Assembly: GCA_949358305.1 (NCBI GenBank)
Contig: CASHSZ010000001.1
Coordinates: 1-64,000, forward strand
Source: Strigamia acuminata
Lineage: Eukaryota > Arthropoda > Chilopoda > Geophilomorpha > Linotaeniidae
DNA length: 64,000 bases
Direction: 5' to 3'
The notes below the pieces were generated by a model that was given only the letters and a program-made list of their open reading frames with translations, was not told the DNA's origin and did not search any database. Below, piece by piece: positions 23,099-35,186 of this stretch. Position numbers and translations under genes: made by a program. Position 1 is the stretch's first letter. Each line of letters opens with the position of its first letter.

Positions 23099-26000
23099 CG
23101 CGCCGCGGGTCGGTCACCAACTTTTGTCAATTTTTGACAGATTTTCACGGAATTTCAGCAACATTTTACGAGACATTTCTGCCCGATTGGACGGACTTGT
23201 TTAAAACATTGCTGAAATTCTGTGTTAATTTATCAAAAATTGCAAAAATTCGGTGCGAATTTTGTCAGAAATTGGGAAAATTTTTTTAAAACTAGTCCAA
23301 CGCGCCGATAAATCGAGCGCCCACACGCGCCCACGTGCTTGGACAGTGCTGGGCGCGTCCAACCCGCGTGGACACTGTCAAGTCGGGCATTTTCGGGCAC
23401 AGTTTGATGCGAGCAAATCTCGCAAAACTTGCACCGAATTGTGGCAACATTTGATAGATTTCCACCGAATTTTAGCAATGTTTTACAAAAACCTGTGGAA
23501 ATGTATCCAATCGGGCAGAAATGTCTCGCAAAATATTGCTGAAATTACTTGGAAATTTATCACAAATTGTCAAAAGTCGGTGCAATTTTTTTGGACGCAT
23601 CAAACCGTGTGCCCCGAGAGTCCACGAGTGTGCCCGACCTGACAGTGTCCACGCGGGGCGCACTGTCCACGCACGTGGGCGCGTGATTTACTGGCGCGTT
23701 GGACGAGTTCTAAAAAAATTCTCCAAAATCTGACAAAACTTGCAACGATTTTTAACGACATTTAATAAATTTACACAGATTTTAAGCAATGTTTTACAGA
23801 AGCCCCATCCAAAAGGGCAGAAATATCCCGTATAATGTTGCTGCAATTCTGTAGAAATTTATCAGATATTGACAAAATTCGGTGACGGGCGGAAGGGCGA
23901 TTCCCGAGCGGAAGAGAGAGAGAGAGAGAGAGGGCGGACGGCCGGCGCCTACGCCGACGGGGCGAGAGGGCGAGTGCACTGTTCACGCATGTGGGCACGT
24001 GTGGGCGCTCGATTTACCGGCGCGTTGGACGAGTTAAACAAAATTTTCCCAATATTTTGCATAACTTGCACCGATTTTTAAGAACATTTGACTGATTTCC
24101 ACAGATTTTAAGCGATGTTTTACACGTCCAACCCGCGTGGACATTGTCAGATCGGGCGGTTTCGGGCACAGTTTTATTGTTAATTGTTTTTGCATTAGAC
24201 ATGTGTTTAATTCGTTTTGTCTTTTTAGTGGTTCCTTGACTCGGTGTGTACGGTTCTTGCGCGTCGTGCCCACGTTTAACACGTGGCCACACGAGTACAT
24301 CGCGCACGCACATGCGTGGACTCTCGTCGACGATCGTGTGATTCTAGTTACGTCAGTCTCGATGTTTTATATGATTTTATTTTGCTAATTGTTTTGAGCG
24401 CGTGCAATTTCAATTGTTGCACTCCCGCATTTTCTATTGTAGACTAGTATCTGGACAATTTAGTTCGTGTTCTTGAGTCGAATAAATTAGACGTGTTTTT
24501 AATTTTTCTGTCGCCATTTTTTGAATTCACTAGCGCTCTTCAGATGATTCGTTGCGCTGCATGAGAGCTTTAATTGATGAGTTGGAGGCCAGTAAATCGC
24601 GCGCCCACATGCGCACGTCCAACCCGCGTGGACACTGTCAGATCGGGCACACGCGTGGACTCTCGGGGCACAGTTTGATGCGTGCAAAAGTTGCACCGAC
24701 TTGTGGGAATTTTTTAACAAATTTCCACAGAATTTCAGCGACATTTTACGAGACATTTCTGCCCGATGGGACGGACTTCTGTAAAACATTGCTTAAAATC
24801 CATGGAAATTTATCACATATTGACAAAATTCGGTGCAAGTTTTGTCAGAAATTAGGAAAAAACTTTTTTCAAAACTCGTCCAACGCGCCGGTAAATTGAG
24901 CGCCCACGTGCGTCGACAGTGGGCGCTTCAAAACCGCGTGGACACTGTCAGATCTCGGCACAGTTTGATGCGCCCAAATCTAGCAATACTTGCACCGACT
25001 TTTGGCAATTTGTGACAAATTTTCACAGAATTTCGGCAACATTTTACGACACATTTCTGCCCGGTTGGACACATTTCCACAGGTTTTTTGTAAAACGTTG
25101 CTAAAATTCCGTTGAATTTCATCAAAAATTGTGTCAAAAGTCGGTGACGGGCGGAGGGGCGAGCTCCGGGCGCCCGAGAGAGAGAGAGAAAGAGAGAGAG
25201 AGGGGACGGCCGGGGCTCCCGCCGACGGGCGGAGGGGCGAGCCTTGGCGGGTTGGGCGTGCACTATCTAGGCATGTGGGCGCTCGATTTACCGGCACGTT
25301 GGACAAGTTTTGAAAATTTTTTTTTTCCTAATTTTTGACAAAATTAGCACCGAATTTTGCCAATATTTGATAAATTTCCACGGAATTTTATCAATGTTTT
25401 ACAAAAAACCCCTGGAAATGTGTCCAATCGAGCAGAAATGTCTCGTAAAATATCGCTGAAATTTGTCTAAAATTGACAAAAAATCGGTGCAAGTTTTGCT
25501 AGATATTTGCCCGGATCAAACTGTGCCCGAAACCGCCCGATCTGACAGTGTGCACGCGGGCTGGACGTGCCCACTGTCCCCGCATGTGCACTCGCCGGCG
25601 CGTTGGACGAGTTTAAGAAGATTTTATCAATTTCTGACAAAACTTGCATCGATTTTTTGTCAATATTTGATAAATTTCCCCAGAATTTTAGCAATAAAAC
25701 CTTTGAAAATGTATCCAAAAGAGCAGAAATGTCCTGTAAAATATTGCTGAAAATCTGTTGAAATTCATCAAATATTGACAAAAATCTGTGACGAGCGGAG
25801 GGGCGATCCTTTGGCGGCCGAAAGAGAGAGGGGGGACGGTCGGGGCTCCCGCCGACGGGCGGAGGGGCGAGCCTTGGCGGCCGAGAGAGAGAGAGAGAGA
25901 GGACGGCCGGGGCTCCCGCCGGCGCACTGTCCATGGGCGCGCTCGATTTACTGGCGCGTTGGACGAATTTTAAATTTTTTGTTTCCTATTTCTGACTAAA

Positions 26001-26410
26001 TTTGCACAGACTTTTGTCAATTTTTGACAAATTTTCACGGAATTTCAGCAATGGGACGGACTTATGTAAAACATCGCTTAAAATCTGGAAATCTGTCAAA
26101 TCTTCTTTAAATTTATGCAAGATATTGGGAAATTTTGGTTTAACTCGTCCAACGGGCCGGTAAATCGAGCGCCCACACGCGCCCACATGCACGTCCAACC
26201 CGCATGGGCACTGTCACATCGGACGTTTGTTGCGTGCAAAACTTGCACCGACTTTTGGCCATTTTTGGTTAAACTTTCGCACAATTTCTGCCCGATTGGA
26301 CACTGAGGTTCGGTTTCCGACCGGGTCGTTTCTTGTCCGACCCGCGGCGCGTCGCGGCGCGGCCGGAGGACGGCCCTCGTCCCCAAAAACCACACTCCGA
26401 GTCACGGGTC
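23099..26410. repeat. Mosaic of short repeats in alternating orientation
   Basis: The region is built from a few recurring parts: an AT-rich part (tttgtcaatatttgataaatttccacagaatttcagcaa with acatttctgcccg), a GC part (ggcgcgttggacgag / ctcgtccaacgcgcc next to cgagcgcccac), a part ccgcgtggacactgtcag, and a (GA)n part (gacgggcgg...gagagag). The GC part occurs in one orientation near 23690, 24020, 25285, 25590 and 25950 and in the other near 23300, 24880 and 26150. No gene is supported. About 24140-24540 is unrelated single-copy-looking DNA. It is missing from the right arm. Confidence 0.7.
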
Positions 26411-26423
26411 GCACGGCCAACAG

Positions 26424-27206
26424 GCCGTGACGGGCCGTAGCGGGTCGAAAACGGGCCGTTAACGGCCCGTTGACGGCCCGTTAGCGGCCCGCATGAGGTC
26501 GCACGGGCCGTCGGCGAGCCGAAGTCCGGGAACGAAGGCCGTTACGGGACCGTGACGGGACCGTCGGCGGCCCGTTAACGGCCCGTGCGAGCCGTTACGG
26601 GACCGTGACGGGACCGTCGGCGGCCCGTTAACGGCCCGTGCGGGCCGTTACGGGATCGTGACGGGACCGTCGGCGGCCCGTTAACGGCCCGTGCGGGCCG
26701 TTACGGGATCGTAACGGGCCGTTAACGGGCCGTTAACGGGCCGTTAACGGGCCGTGACGGTGTAAATCGAAAAAATCAACAACCGACAACACGTACATGA
26801 AAACGCGTACAACATTCATAGACATTAATCTCGAATCCTGTTTTTGGTTTTACGCCGTTAACGGGCCGTTAACGGCCCGTTAACGGCCCGTTAACGGCCC
26901 GCATGAGGTCGTACGGGCCGTTACGGGGTCGTGACGGGATCGTCGGCGGCCCGTTAACGGCCCGTGCGGGCCGTTACGGGATAGTTACGGAACCGTCGGC
27001 GGCCCGTTAACGGCCCGTGCGAGCCGTTACGGGATCGTGACGGGACCGTCGGCGGCCCGTTAACGGCCCGTGCGAGCCGTTACGGGATTGTGACGGGACC
27101 GTCGGCGGCCCGTTAACGGCCCGTGCGGGCCGTTTTCGACCCGTTGCGGCCGTTTTCGACCCGTTGCGGCCCGTTTTCGACCCGTTACGGTCCTTGGCCG
27201 TAACGG
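26424..27206 (-). repeat. GC-rich 53-bp satellite, block C
   Basis: Same satellite, with one minus-orientation spacer at about 26760-26855 and one ccttcgttcccgg-type block near 26520. It is present only on the left arm. Confidence 0.85.
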
Positions 27207-28047
27207 GCCGAAAACGGGAAAACTGAAAAAGTCGAGTGCGAGACCACGTGACCCGGAGTGTGGTTTTTGGGGGCGAGGGCCGTCCTCCGACCGCGCCGTG
27301 ACGCGCCCCGAGTCGGATCAAGAGGCGACCCGGTCGGAAACCGAACCTCGGGGTTCCTCGAGGCGTGGTTTTTTGGGGACGGGGGGAGGGGGGGGGGGGG
27401 GGATCGGGTCGCGTGCTCCGACCGCGCCGCAACGCGATGTGGGTCGGTCACCAACTTTTGTCAATTTTTGACAAATTTCCACGGAATTTCAGCAACATTT
27501 TACGAGACGTTTCTGCCCGACTAGACACGTTTCCGCAGGTTTTAGCAAAACAACGTTAAATTCTGTGGAAATTTATCAAATGTTGACAAAATTCTGTGCA
27601 AGTTTTGTCAGATACTTACTTACTTACGATATAAACTCGAACGTCGTCCATCGACACTCTCAACATTCCACCGGACATTTTCCGGAAGAGTTTGTCCCGA
27701 TCGGGACCACGCCTCGACGAAGCCCGGGACCCGGTTTCCGACCGGGTCGTTTTTGGCCCAAGTCACGGCGCGTCGCGGCGCTTTCGGAGCACGCGACCCG
27801 ATCCCCCCCCTCCCCCCCGTACTCAAAAACCACGTTTTAGCGAAACCCTTGACCGGTCACAAAACCCACCGAACACCGAAAAGCAACGAACAAAACGCGC
27901 TCGGTCGCACGAACTACTCGGCCAAAACAACATCCGCAAATTCCGCATCGCAGTCGCGATCAACGAAACAACGTATAGGCCGCCGTAATGTTAAAAAGCG
28001 GGACCCTTTCGCCCCCGACAAAATCCGCACACATACCCCAAGGTTAA
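27207..28047 (+). repeat. TTAA terminal module, copy 2
   Basis: From gaaaactgaaaaagtcgag through the ggggttcctcgaggcg block, the AT-rich tgtcaatttttgac part, and cttacttacttacga, to cataccccaagg and TTAA at 28044-28047. Compared with copy 3 it has one instead of two ~121-bp acgcctcgacgaagcccggg units. Confidence 0.85.
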
Positions 28048-28335
28048 GCGAGCTCGGGGTTGCCTCGCACGCACGAGGGGCGCACCGGTAGTTACTTCCG
28101 TGGTGTTGCGCCGTGCACACCGTGCGCCGACGGTAGTTTGCGCGCATTGTCTGTCGCGCGACCCACTCGGTCTATCGGTACGGAGGCATCGTCGTGGTTC
28201 GTATTTTGGAGCGGCCGTGTCTGGCCTCGAGAGGGAGAGGAGGGGGAGGAGGAGGAGGGAGGGGAGACGGTGACAAATATTTATTTTGAAACAAATTACC
28301 GGGACTACCGGCGCTCGTTGGCGCCCGTTGTCCCG
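28048..28335. other. Unique GC-rich segment between module copy 2 and satellite D
   Basis: No repeat partner elsewhere in the window and no supported gene. A purine-rich run (gagggagaggagg...) lies at 28230-28270. Confidence 0.5.
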
Positions 28336-31300
28336 TGCGGGCCGTTAACGGGCCGCCGACGATCCCGCAACGGCCCCGTAACGGCCCGTACGGGCCGTTA
28401 ACGGGCCGCACGAGGTTGGCGAGGCCGCCGCACGGGCCGCCGACGGTCCCGTAACGACCCCGTTAACGGCCCGTGCGAGCCGTTAACGGGCCGCCGACGG
28501 TCCCGTCACGATCCCGTAACGGCCCGTACAAGCCGTTAACGGGCCGCCGACGGTCCCGTCACGATCCCGTCACGGCTCGTGCGGGCCGTTAACGGGCCGC
28601 CGACGGTCCCGTCACGATCCCGTCACGGCCCGTGCGGGCCGTTAACGGGCTGCCGACGGTCCCGTCACGATCCCGTCACGGCTCGTGCGGGCCGTTAACG
28701 GGCCGCCGACGGTCCCGTCACGATCCCGTCACGGCCCGTGCGGGCCGTTAACGGGCTGCCGACGGTCCCGTCACGATCCCGTCAACGGCCCGCATGGAGT
28801 CGTACGGGCCGTTAACGGGCTGCCGACGGTCCCGTCACGATCCCGTCACGGCTCGTGCGGGCCGTTAACGGGCCGCCGACAGTCCCGTCACGATCCCGTC
28901 ACGGCCTGTGCGGGCCGTTAACGGGCCGTTAACGGGCCGTTAACGGCCCGTTAACGGCGTAAAACCAAAAACAGGATTCGAGATTAATGTCTATGAATGT
29001 TGTACGCGTTTTCACGTACGTGTTGTCGGTTGTTGATTTTTTCGATTTACGCCGTAACGGCCCGTTAACGGCCCGTTAACGGCCCGTCAACGGCCCGTCA
29101 ACGGCCCGCAACGGCCCGCACGGGCCGTTAACGGGCCGTCGACGATCCCGTCACGATCCCGCAACGGCCCGCACGGGCCGTTAACGGGCCGCTGACGGTC
29201 CCGTCACGATCCCGTCACGGCCTTCGTTCCCGGACTTCGGCTCGCCGACGGCCCGTACGACCTCACGCGGGCCGTTAACGGGCCGTTAACGGCCCGTTAA
29301 CGGCCCGTTAACGGCGTAAAACCAAAAACAGGATTCGAGATTAATGTCTATGAATGTTGTACGCGTTTTCATGTACGTGTTGTCGGTTGTTGATTTTTTC
29401 GATTCACGCCGTAACGGCCCGTTAACGGCCCGTTAACGGCCCGTCAACGGCCCGTCAACGGCCCGCAACGGCCCGCACGGGCCGTTAACGGGCCGTCGAC
29501 GATCCCGTCACGATCCCGCAACGGCCCGCACGGGCCGTTAACGGGCCGCTGACGGTCCCGTCACGATCCCGCAACGGCCCGCACGGGCCGTTAACGGGCC
29601 GTCGACGATCCCGTCACGATCCCGCAACGGCCCGTACGGGCCGTTAACGGGCCGCCGACGGTCCCGTCACGATCCCGTCACGGCTCGTGCGGGCCGTTAA
29701 CGGGCCGCCGACAGTCCCGTCACGATCCCGTCACGGCCTGTGCGGGCCGTTAACGGGCCGTTAACGGGCCGTTAACGGCCCGTTAACGGCGTAAAACCAA
29801 AAACAGGATTCGAGATTAATGTCTATGAATGTTGTACGCGTTTTCACGTACGTGTTGTCGGTTGTTGATTTTTTCGATTTACGCCGTAACGGCCCGTTAA
29901 CGGCCCGTTAACGGCCCGTCAACGGCCCGTCAACGGCCCGCAACGGCCCGCACGGGCCGTTAACGGGCCGTCGACGATCCCGTCACGATCCCGCAACGGC
30001 CCGCACGGGCCGTTAACGGGCCGCTGACGGTCCCGTCACGATCCCGCAACGGCCCGCACGGGCCGTTAACGGGCCGTCGACGATCCCGTCACGATCCCGC
30101 AACGGCCCGCACGGGCCGTTAACGGGCCGCTGACGGTCCCGTCACGATCCCGCAACGGCCCGCACGGGCCGTTAACGGGCCGTCGACGGTCCCGTCACGA
30201 TCCCGCAACGGCCCGCACGGGCCGTTAACGGCCCGTTAACGGCCCGTTAACGGCCCGTTAACGGGGCAAAACCGAAAACAGGATTCGAGATTAATGTCTA
30301 TGAATGTTGTACGCGTTTTCACGTACGTGTTGTCGGTTGTTGATTTTTTCGATTTACGCCGTAACGGCCCGTTAACGGCCCGTTAACGGCCCGTCAACGG
30401 CCCGTCAACGGCCCGCAACGGCCCGCACGGGCCGTTAACGGGCCGTCGACGATCCCGTCACGATCCCGCAACGGCCCGCACGGGCCGTTAACGGGCCGCT
30501 GACGGTCCCGTCACGATCCCGTCACGGCCTTCGTTCCCGGACTTCGGCTCGCCGACGGCCCGTACGACCTCACGCGGGCCGTTAACGGGCCGTTAACGGC
30601 CCGTTAACGGCCCGTTAACGGCGTAAAACCAAAAACAGGATTCGAGATTAATGTCTATGAATGTTGTACGCGTTTTCATGTACGTGTTGTCGGTTGTTGA
30701 TTTTTTCGATTCACGCCGTAACGGCCCGTTAACGGCCCGTTAACGGCCCGTCAACGGCCCGTCAACGGCCCGCAACGGCCCGCACGGGCCGTTAACGGGC
30801 CGTCGACGATCCCGTCACGATCCCGCAACGGCCCGCACGGGCCGTTAACGGGCCGCTGACGGTCCCGTCACGATCCCGCAACGGCCCGCACGGGCCGTTA
30901 ACGGGCCGTCGACGATCCCGTCACGATCCCGCAACGGCCCGCACGGGCCGTTAACGGGCCGTCGACGGTCCCGTCACGATCCCGTCACGGCCTGTGCGGG
31001 CCGTTAACGGGCCGTTAACGGGCCGTTAACGGCCCGTTAACGGCGTAAAACCAAAAACAGGATTCGAGATTAATGTCTATGAATGTTGTACGCGTTTTCA
31101 CGTACGTGTTGTCGGTTGTTGATTTTTTCGATTTACGCCGTAACGGCCCGTTAACGGCCCGTTAACGGCCCGTCAACGGCCCGTCAACGGCCCGCAACGG
31201 CCCGCACGGGCCGTTAACGGGCCGTCGACGATCCCGTCACGATCCCGCAACGGCCCGCACGGGCCGTTAACGGGCCGCTGACGGTCCCGTCACGATCCCG

Positions 31301-33325
31301 TCACGGCCTTCGTTCCCGGACTTCGGCTCGCCGACGGCCCGTACGACCTCACGCGGGCCGTTAACGGGCCGTTAACGGCCCGTTAACGGCCCGTTAACGG
31401 CGTAAAACCAAAAACAGGATTCGAGATTAATGTCTATGAATGTTGTACGCGTTTTCATGTACGTGTTGTCGGTTGTTGATTTTTTCGATTCACGCCGTAA
31501 CGGCCCGTTAACGGCCCGTTAACGGCCCGTCAACGGCCCGTCAACGGCCCGCAACGGCCCGCACGGGCCGTTAACGGGCCGTCGACGATCCCGTCACGAT
31601 CCCGCAACGGCCCGCACGGGCCGTTAACGGGCCGCTGACGGTCCCGTCACGATCCCGCAACGGCCCGCACGGGCCGTTAACGGGCCGTCGACGATCCCGT
31701 CACGATCCCGCAACGGCCCGCACGGGCCGTTAACGGGCCGTCGACGGTCCCGTCACGATCCCGTCACGGCCTGTGCGGGCCGTTAACGGGCCGTTAACGG
31801 GCCGTTAACGGCCCGTTAACGGCGTAAAACCAAAAACAGGATTCGAGATTAATGTCTATGAATGTTGTACGCGTTTTCACGTACGTGTTGTCGGTTGTTG
31901 ATTTTTTCGATTTACGCCGTAACGGCCCGTTAACGGCCCGTTAACGGCCCGTCAACGGCCCGTCAACGGCCCGCAACGGCCCGCACGGGCCGTTAACGGG
32001 CCGTCGACGATCCCGTCACGATCCCGCAACGGCCCGCACGGGCCGTTAACGGGCCGCTGACGGTCCCGTCACGATCCCGTCACGGCCTTCGTTCCCGGAC
32101 TTCGGCTCGCCGACGGCCCGTACGACCTCACGCGGGCCGTTAACGGGCCGTTAACGGCCCGTTAACGGCCCGTTAACGGCGTAAAACCAAAAACAGGATT
32201 CGAGATTAATGTCTATGAATGTTGTACGCGTTTTCATGTACGTGTTGTCGGTTGTTGATTTTTTCGATTCACGCCGTAACGGCCCGTTAACGGCCCGTTA
32301 ACGGCCCGTCAACGGCCCGTCAACGGCCCGCAACGGCCCGCACGGGCCGTTAACGGGCCGTCGACGATCCCGTCACGATCCCGCAACGGCCCGCACGGGC
32401 CGTTAACGGGCCGCTGACGGTCCCGTCACGATCCCGCAACGGCCCGCACGGGCCGTTAACGGGCCGTCGACGATCCCGTCACGATCCCGCAACGGCCCGC
32501 ACGGGCCGTTAACGGGCCGCTGACGGTCCCGTCACGATCCCGCAACGGCCCGCACGGGCCGTTAACGGGCCGTCGACGGTCCCGTCACGATCCCGCAACG
32601 GCCCGCACGGGCCGTTAACGGCCCGTTAACGGCCCGTTAACGGCCCGTTAACGGGGCAAAACCGAAAACAGGATTCGAGATTAATGTCTATGAATGTTGT
32701 ACGCGTTTTCATGTACGTGTTGTCGGTTGTTGATTTTTTCGATTCACGCCGTAACGGCCCGTTAACGGCCCGTTAACGGCCCGTCAACGGCCCGTCAACG
32801 GCCCGCAACGGCCCGCACGGGCCGTTAACGGGCCGTCGACGATCCCGTCACGATCCCGCAACGGCCCGCACGGGCCGTTAACGGGCCGCTGACGGTCCCG
32901 TCACGATCCCGTCACGGCCTTCGTTCCCGGACTTCGGCTCGCCGACGGCCCGTACGACCTCACGCGGGCCGTTAACGGGCCGTTAACGGGCCGTTAACGG
33001 CCCGTTAACGGCGTAAAACCAAAAACAGGATTCGAGATTAATGTCTATGAATGTTGTACGCGTTTTCACGTACGTGTTGTCGGTTGTTGATTTTTTCGAT
33101 TTACGCCGTAACGGCCCGTTAACGGCCCGTTAACGGCCCGTCAACGGCCCGTCAACGGCCCGCATGGAGTCGTACGGGCCGTTAACGGGCCGCCGACGGT
33201 CCCGTCACGATCCCGTCACGGCCCGTGCGGGCCGTTAACGGGCCGCCAACGGTCCCGTCACGATCCCGTCACGGCTCGTGCGGGCCGTTAACGGGCCGCC
33301 GACAGTCCCGTCACGATCCCGTAAC
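28336..33325 (+). repeat. GC-rich hierarchical satellite, block D (about 5 kb)
   Basis: 53-bp monomers (cgggccgttaacgggccgcc + gacggtcccgtcacgatccc + variable end) alternate with a conserved ~95-bp AT-richer spacer (gtaaaacc...gattcgagattaatg...cgtgttgtcggttg...ttcgattt). Spacers start at 28959, 29316, 29791, 30266, 30623, 31045, 31402, 31824, 32181, 32656 and 33013, so intervals are 357, 475, 475, 357, 422, 357, 422, 357, 475 and 357 bp. No stop-free frame of note exists. Confidence 0.92.
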
Positions 33326-34286
33326 GGGCTGAAAACGGGAAAACTGAAAGAGTCGGGTGCGAGACCACGTGACCCGGAGTGTGGTTTTTGGGGGCGAGGG
33401 CCGTCCTCCGACCGCGCCGTGACGCGCCCCGAGTCGGATCAAGAGGCGACCCGGTCGGAAACCGAACCTCGGGGTTCCTCGAGGCGTGGTTTTTTGGGGA
33501 CGGGGGGAGGGGGGGGGGGGGGGATCGGGTCGCGTGCTCCGACCGCGCCGCAACGCGATGTGGGTCGGTCACCAACTTTTGTCAATTTTTGACAAATTTC
33601 CACGGAATTTCAGCAACATTTTACGAGACGTTTCTGCCCGACTAGACACGTTTCCGCAGGTTTTAGCAAAACAACGTTAAATTCTGTGGAAATTTATCAA
33701 ATGTTGACAAAATTCTGTGCAAGTTTTGTCAGATACTTACTTACTTACGATATAAACTCGAACGTCGTCCATCGACACTCTCAACATTCCACCGGACATT
33801 TTCCGGAAGAGTTTGTCCCGATCGGGACCACGCCTCGACGAAGCCCGGGACCCGGTTTCTGACCGGGTCGTTTTTGGCCCAAGTCACGGCGCGTCGCGGC
33901 GCTTTCGGAGCACGCGACCCGATCCCCCCCTCCCCCCGTTCTCAAAAACCACGCCTCGACGAAGCCCGGGACCCGGTTTCCGACCGGGTCGTTTTTGGCC
34001 CAAGTCACGGCGCGTCGCGGCGCGTTCGGAGCACATGAACCGATCCCCCCTCCCTCCCGTCACAAAAACCACGTTTTAGCGAAACCCTTGACCGGTCACA
34101 AAACCCACCGAACACCGAAAAGCAACGAACAAAACGCGCTCGGTCGCACGAACTACTCGGCCAAAACAACATCCGCAAATTCCGCATCACAGTCGCGATC
34201 AACGAAACAACGTATAGGCCGCCGTAATGTTAAAAAGCGGGACCCTTTCGCCCCCGACAAAATCCGCACACATACCCCAAGGTTAA
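33326..34286 (+). repeat. TTAA terminal module, copy 3 (inner end of left arm)
   Basis: Near-identical (only scattered base and G-run differences seen) to the inverted module at 56217-57176. It ends ...cataccccaagg-TTAA at 34283-34286, where the DIRS recombinase frame is cut. Confidence 0.9.
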
Positions 34287-35186
34287 GGTGTCCTTGGTAG
34301 GCGCAGCATGAGGAGGTTGGAGCTTTAGGAAAAGGTAATTTCCCTTGCGTAAATCAATTGTTTTCTGCAGAAAATCGTGCAACGCCTTAAAAGGGCAAAT
34401 AGCCCGTTCTTGTAAAAATGGGGCAACCCGGTAAACCGTATGGTGGCCGGCACGAGAGTCCTTGTGCATAGTTTTAGAATTGAAAATTACGGCGTCAGTT
34501 GACATAGTCATTTCCGAGGTTTTTAATTGTTGCAGCGAGCTTACTCTAGCTGCCGTGGTTAAAGCAAGCAAAATTAGTGTCTTTTCTTGCAGACATCTCC
34601 AATCTAAGTTGTCGTGTGGCCAAAGCTTGCGTAGTTCGTTAAGAGCTAAACCCACGTCCCAAGTTGCCGCGTATCGTGGCAGATTGGGTCGCAAATTTGA
34701 AACTCCTTTTAACATGCGAACAATTCTTTCGTCATCCCTGACCAAGGGAGAGATGAGGCCCGCTGCAGTGACTGCAGCCAAATTCCCCGTGATCGTAGAA
34801 GCGGCTAGGCCTTTTTGGAACCTATCAGCGATAAAGTTAGCGGTCTTTGCGACCGCTAATCCAAGGGGCGGTTCGAGGTTGAGAGGGAGCGGATCGGGAT
34901 GAGGTGTCCCTTCACCACAAAATTCTGTCCACCTCTTAACTCCTGCCGAATACGTTGAGATAGTGGCCGGTCGCCACCCGGCCGTGAACAACTCGGCAGC
35001 GTCTCGCGAAAAGCCTTCTGTTTGGCGATCTCTCCAGAGATTTTGCAGCCAAGGAGCTGCAGGGCTTGCAAGGGGAACTCTGCATTCGGCTGGTGTTCCA
35101 ACGACAGATGGTTCTTGGCTGGGAATGATACCGGGACGGCTATCAAGCATTCCAGCAAGGGGGCGAACCACGCTTGGGTCGTCCAT
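34287..35186 (-). pseudogene. DIRS tyrosine recombinase, C-terminally truncated
   Basis: The frame overlaps the end of the RT polyprotein; the likely start is the ATG at 35186 (MDDPSVVRPL). It encodes the core-binding part (GWRPATISTYSAGVKRW, FIADRFQKGLAASTI) and the first half of the catalytic domain with the first catalytic Arg in LTTAARVSSLQQL. It is cut after PTKDT, where TTAA and the repeat terminus begin; the frame then runs 17 codons into the repeat. The H-x-x-R box and the active-site Tyr are missing, so it cannot recombine DNA. Confidence 0.85.

Noticed and set aside
29220-29260. ccttcgttcccgg block as a CENP-B box
   Set aside because: It does not fit NTTCGNNNNANNCGGGN; the required A and CGGG positions are wrong.
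28336-33325. Regular repeats with conserved spacers resembling a CRISPR array
   Set aside because: Spacer-like segments are nearly identical to each other rather than unique, monomers are tandem and palindromic, and the setting is a eukaryotic satellite with no cas genes.
33278-34300. Open frames of about 60-110 codons in the TTAA modules (also 17.3, 22.1, 27.2 and 56.9 kb)
   Set aside because: GC-rich repeat shadows on both strands with frames shifting between copies; no motif.
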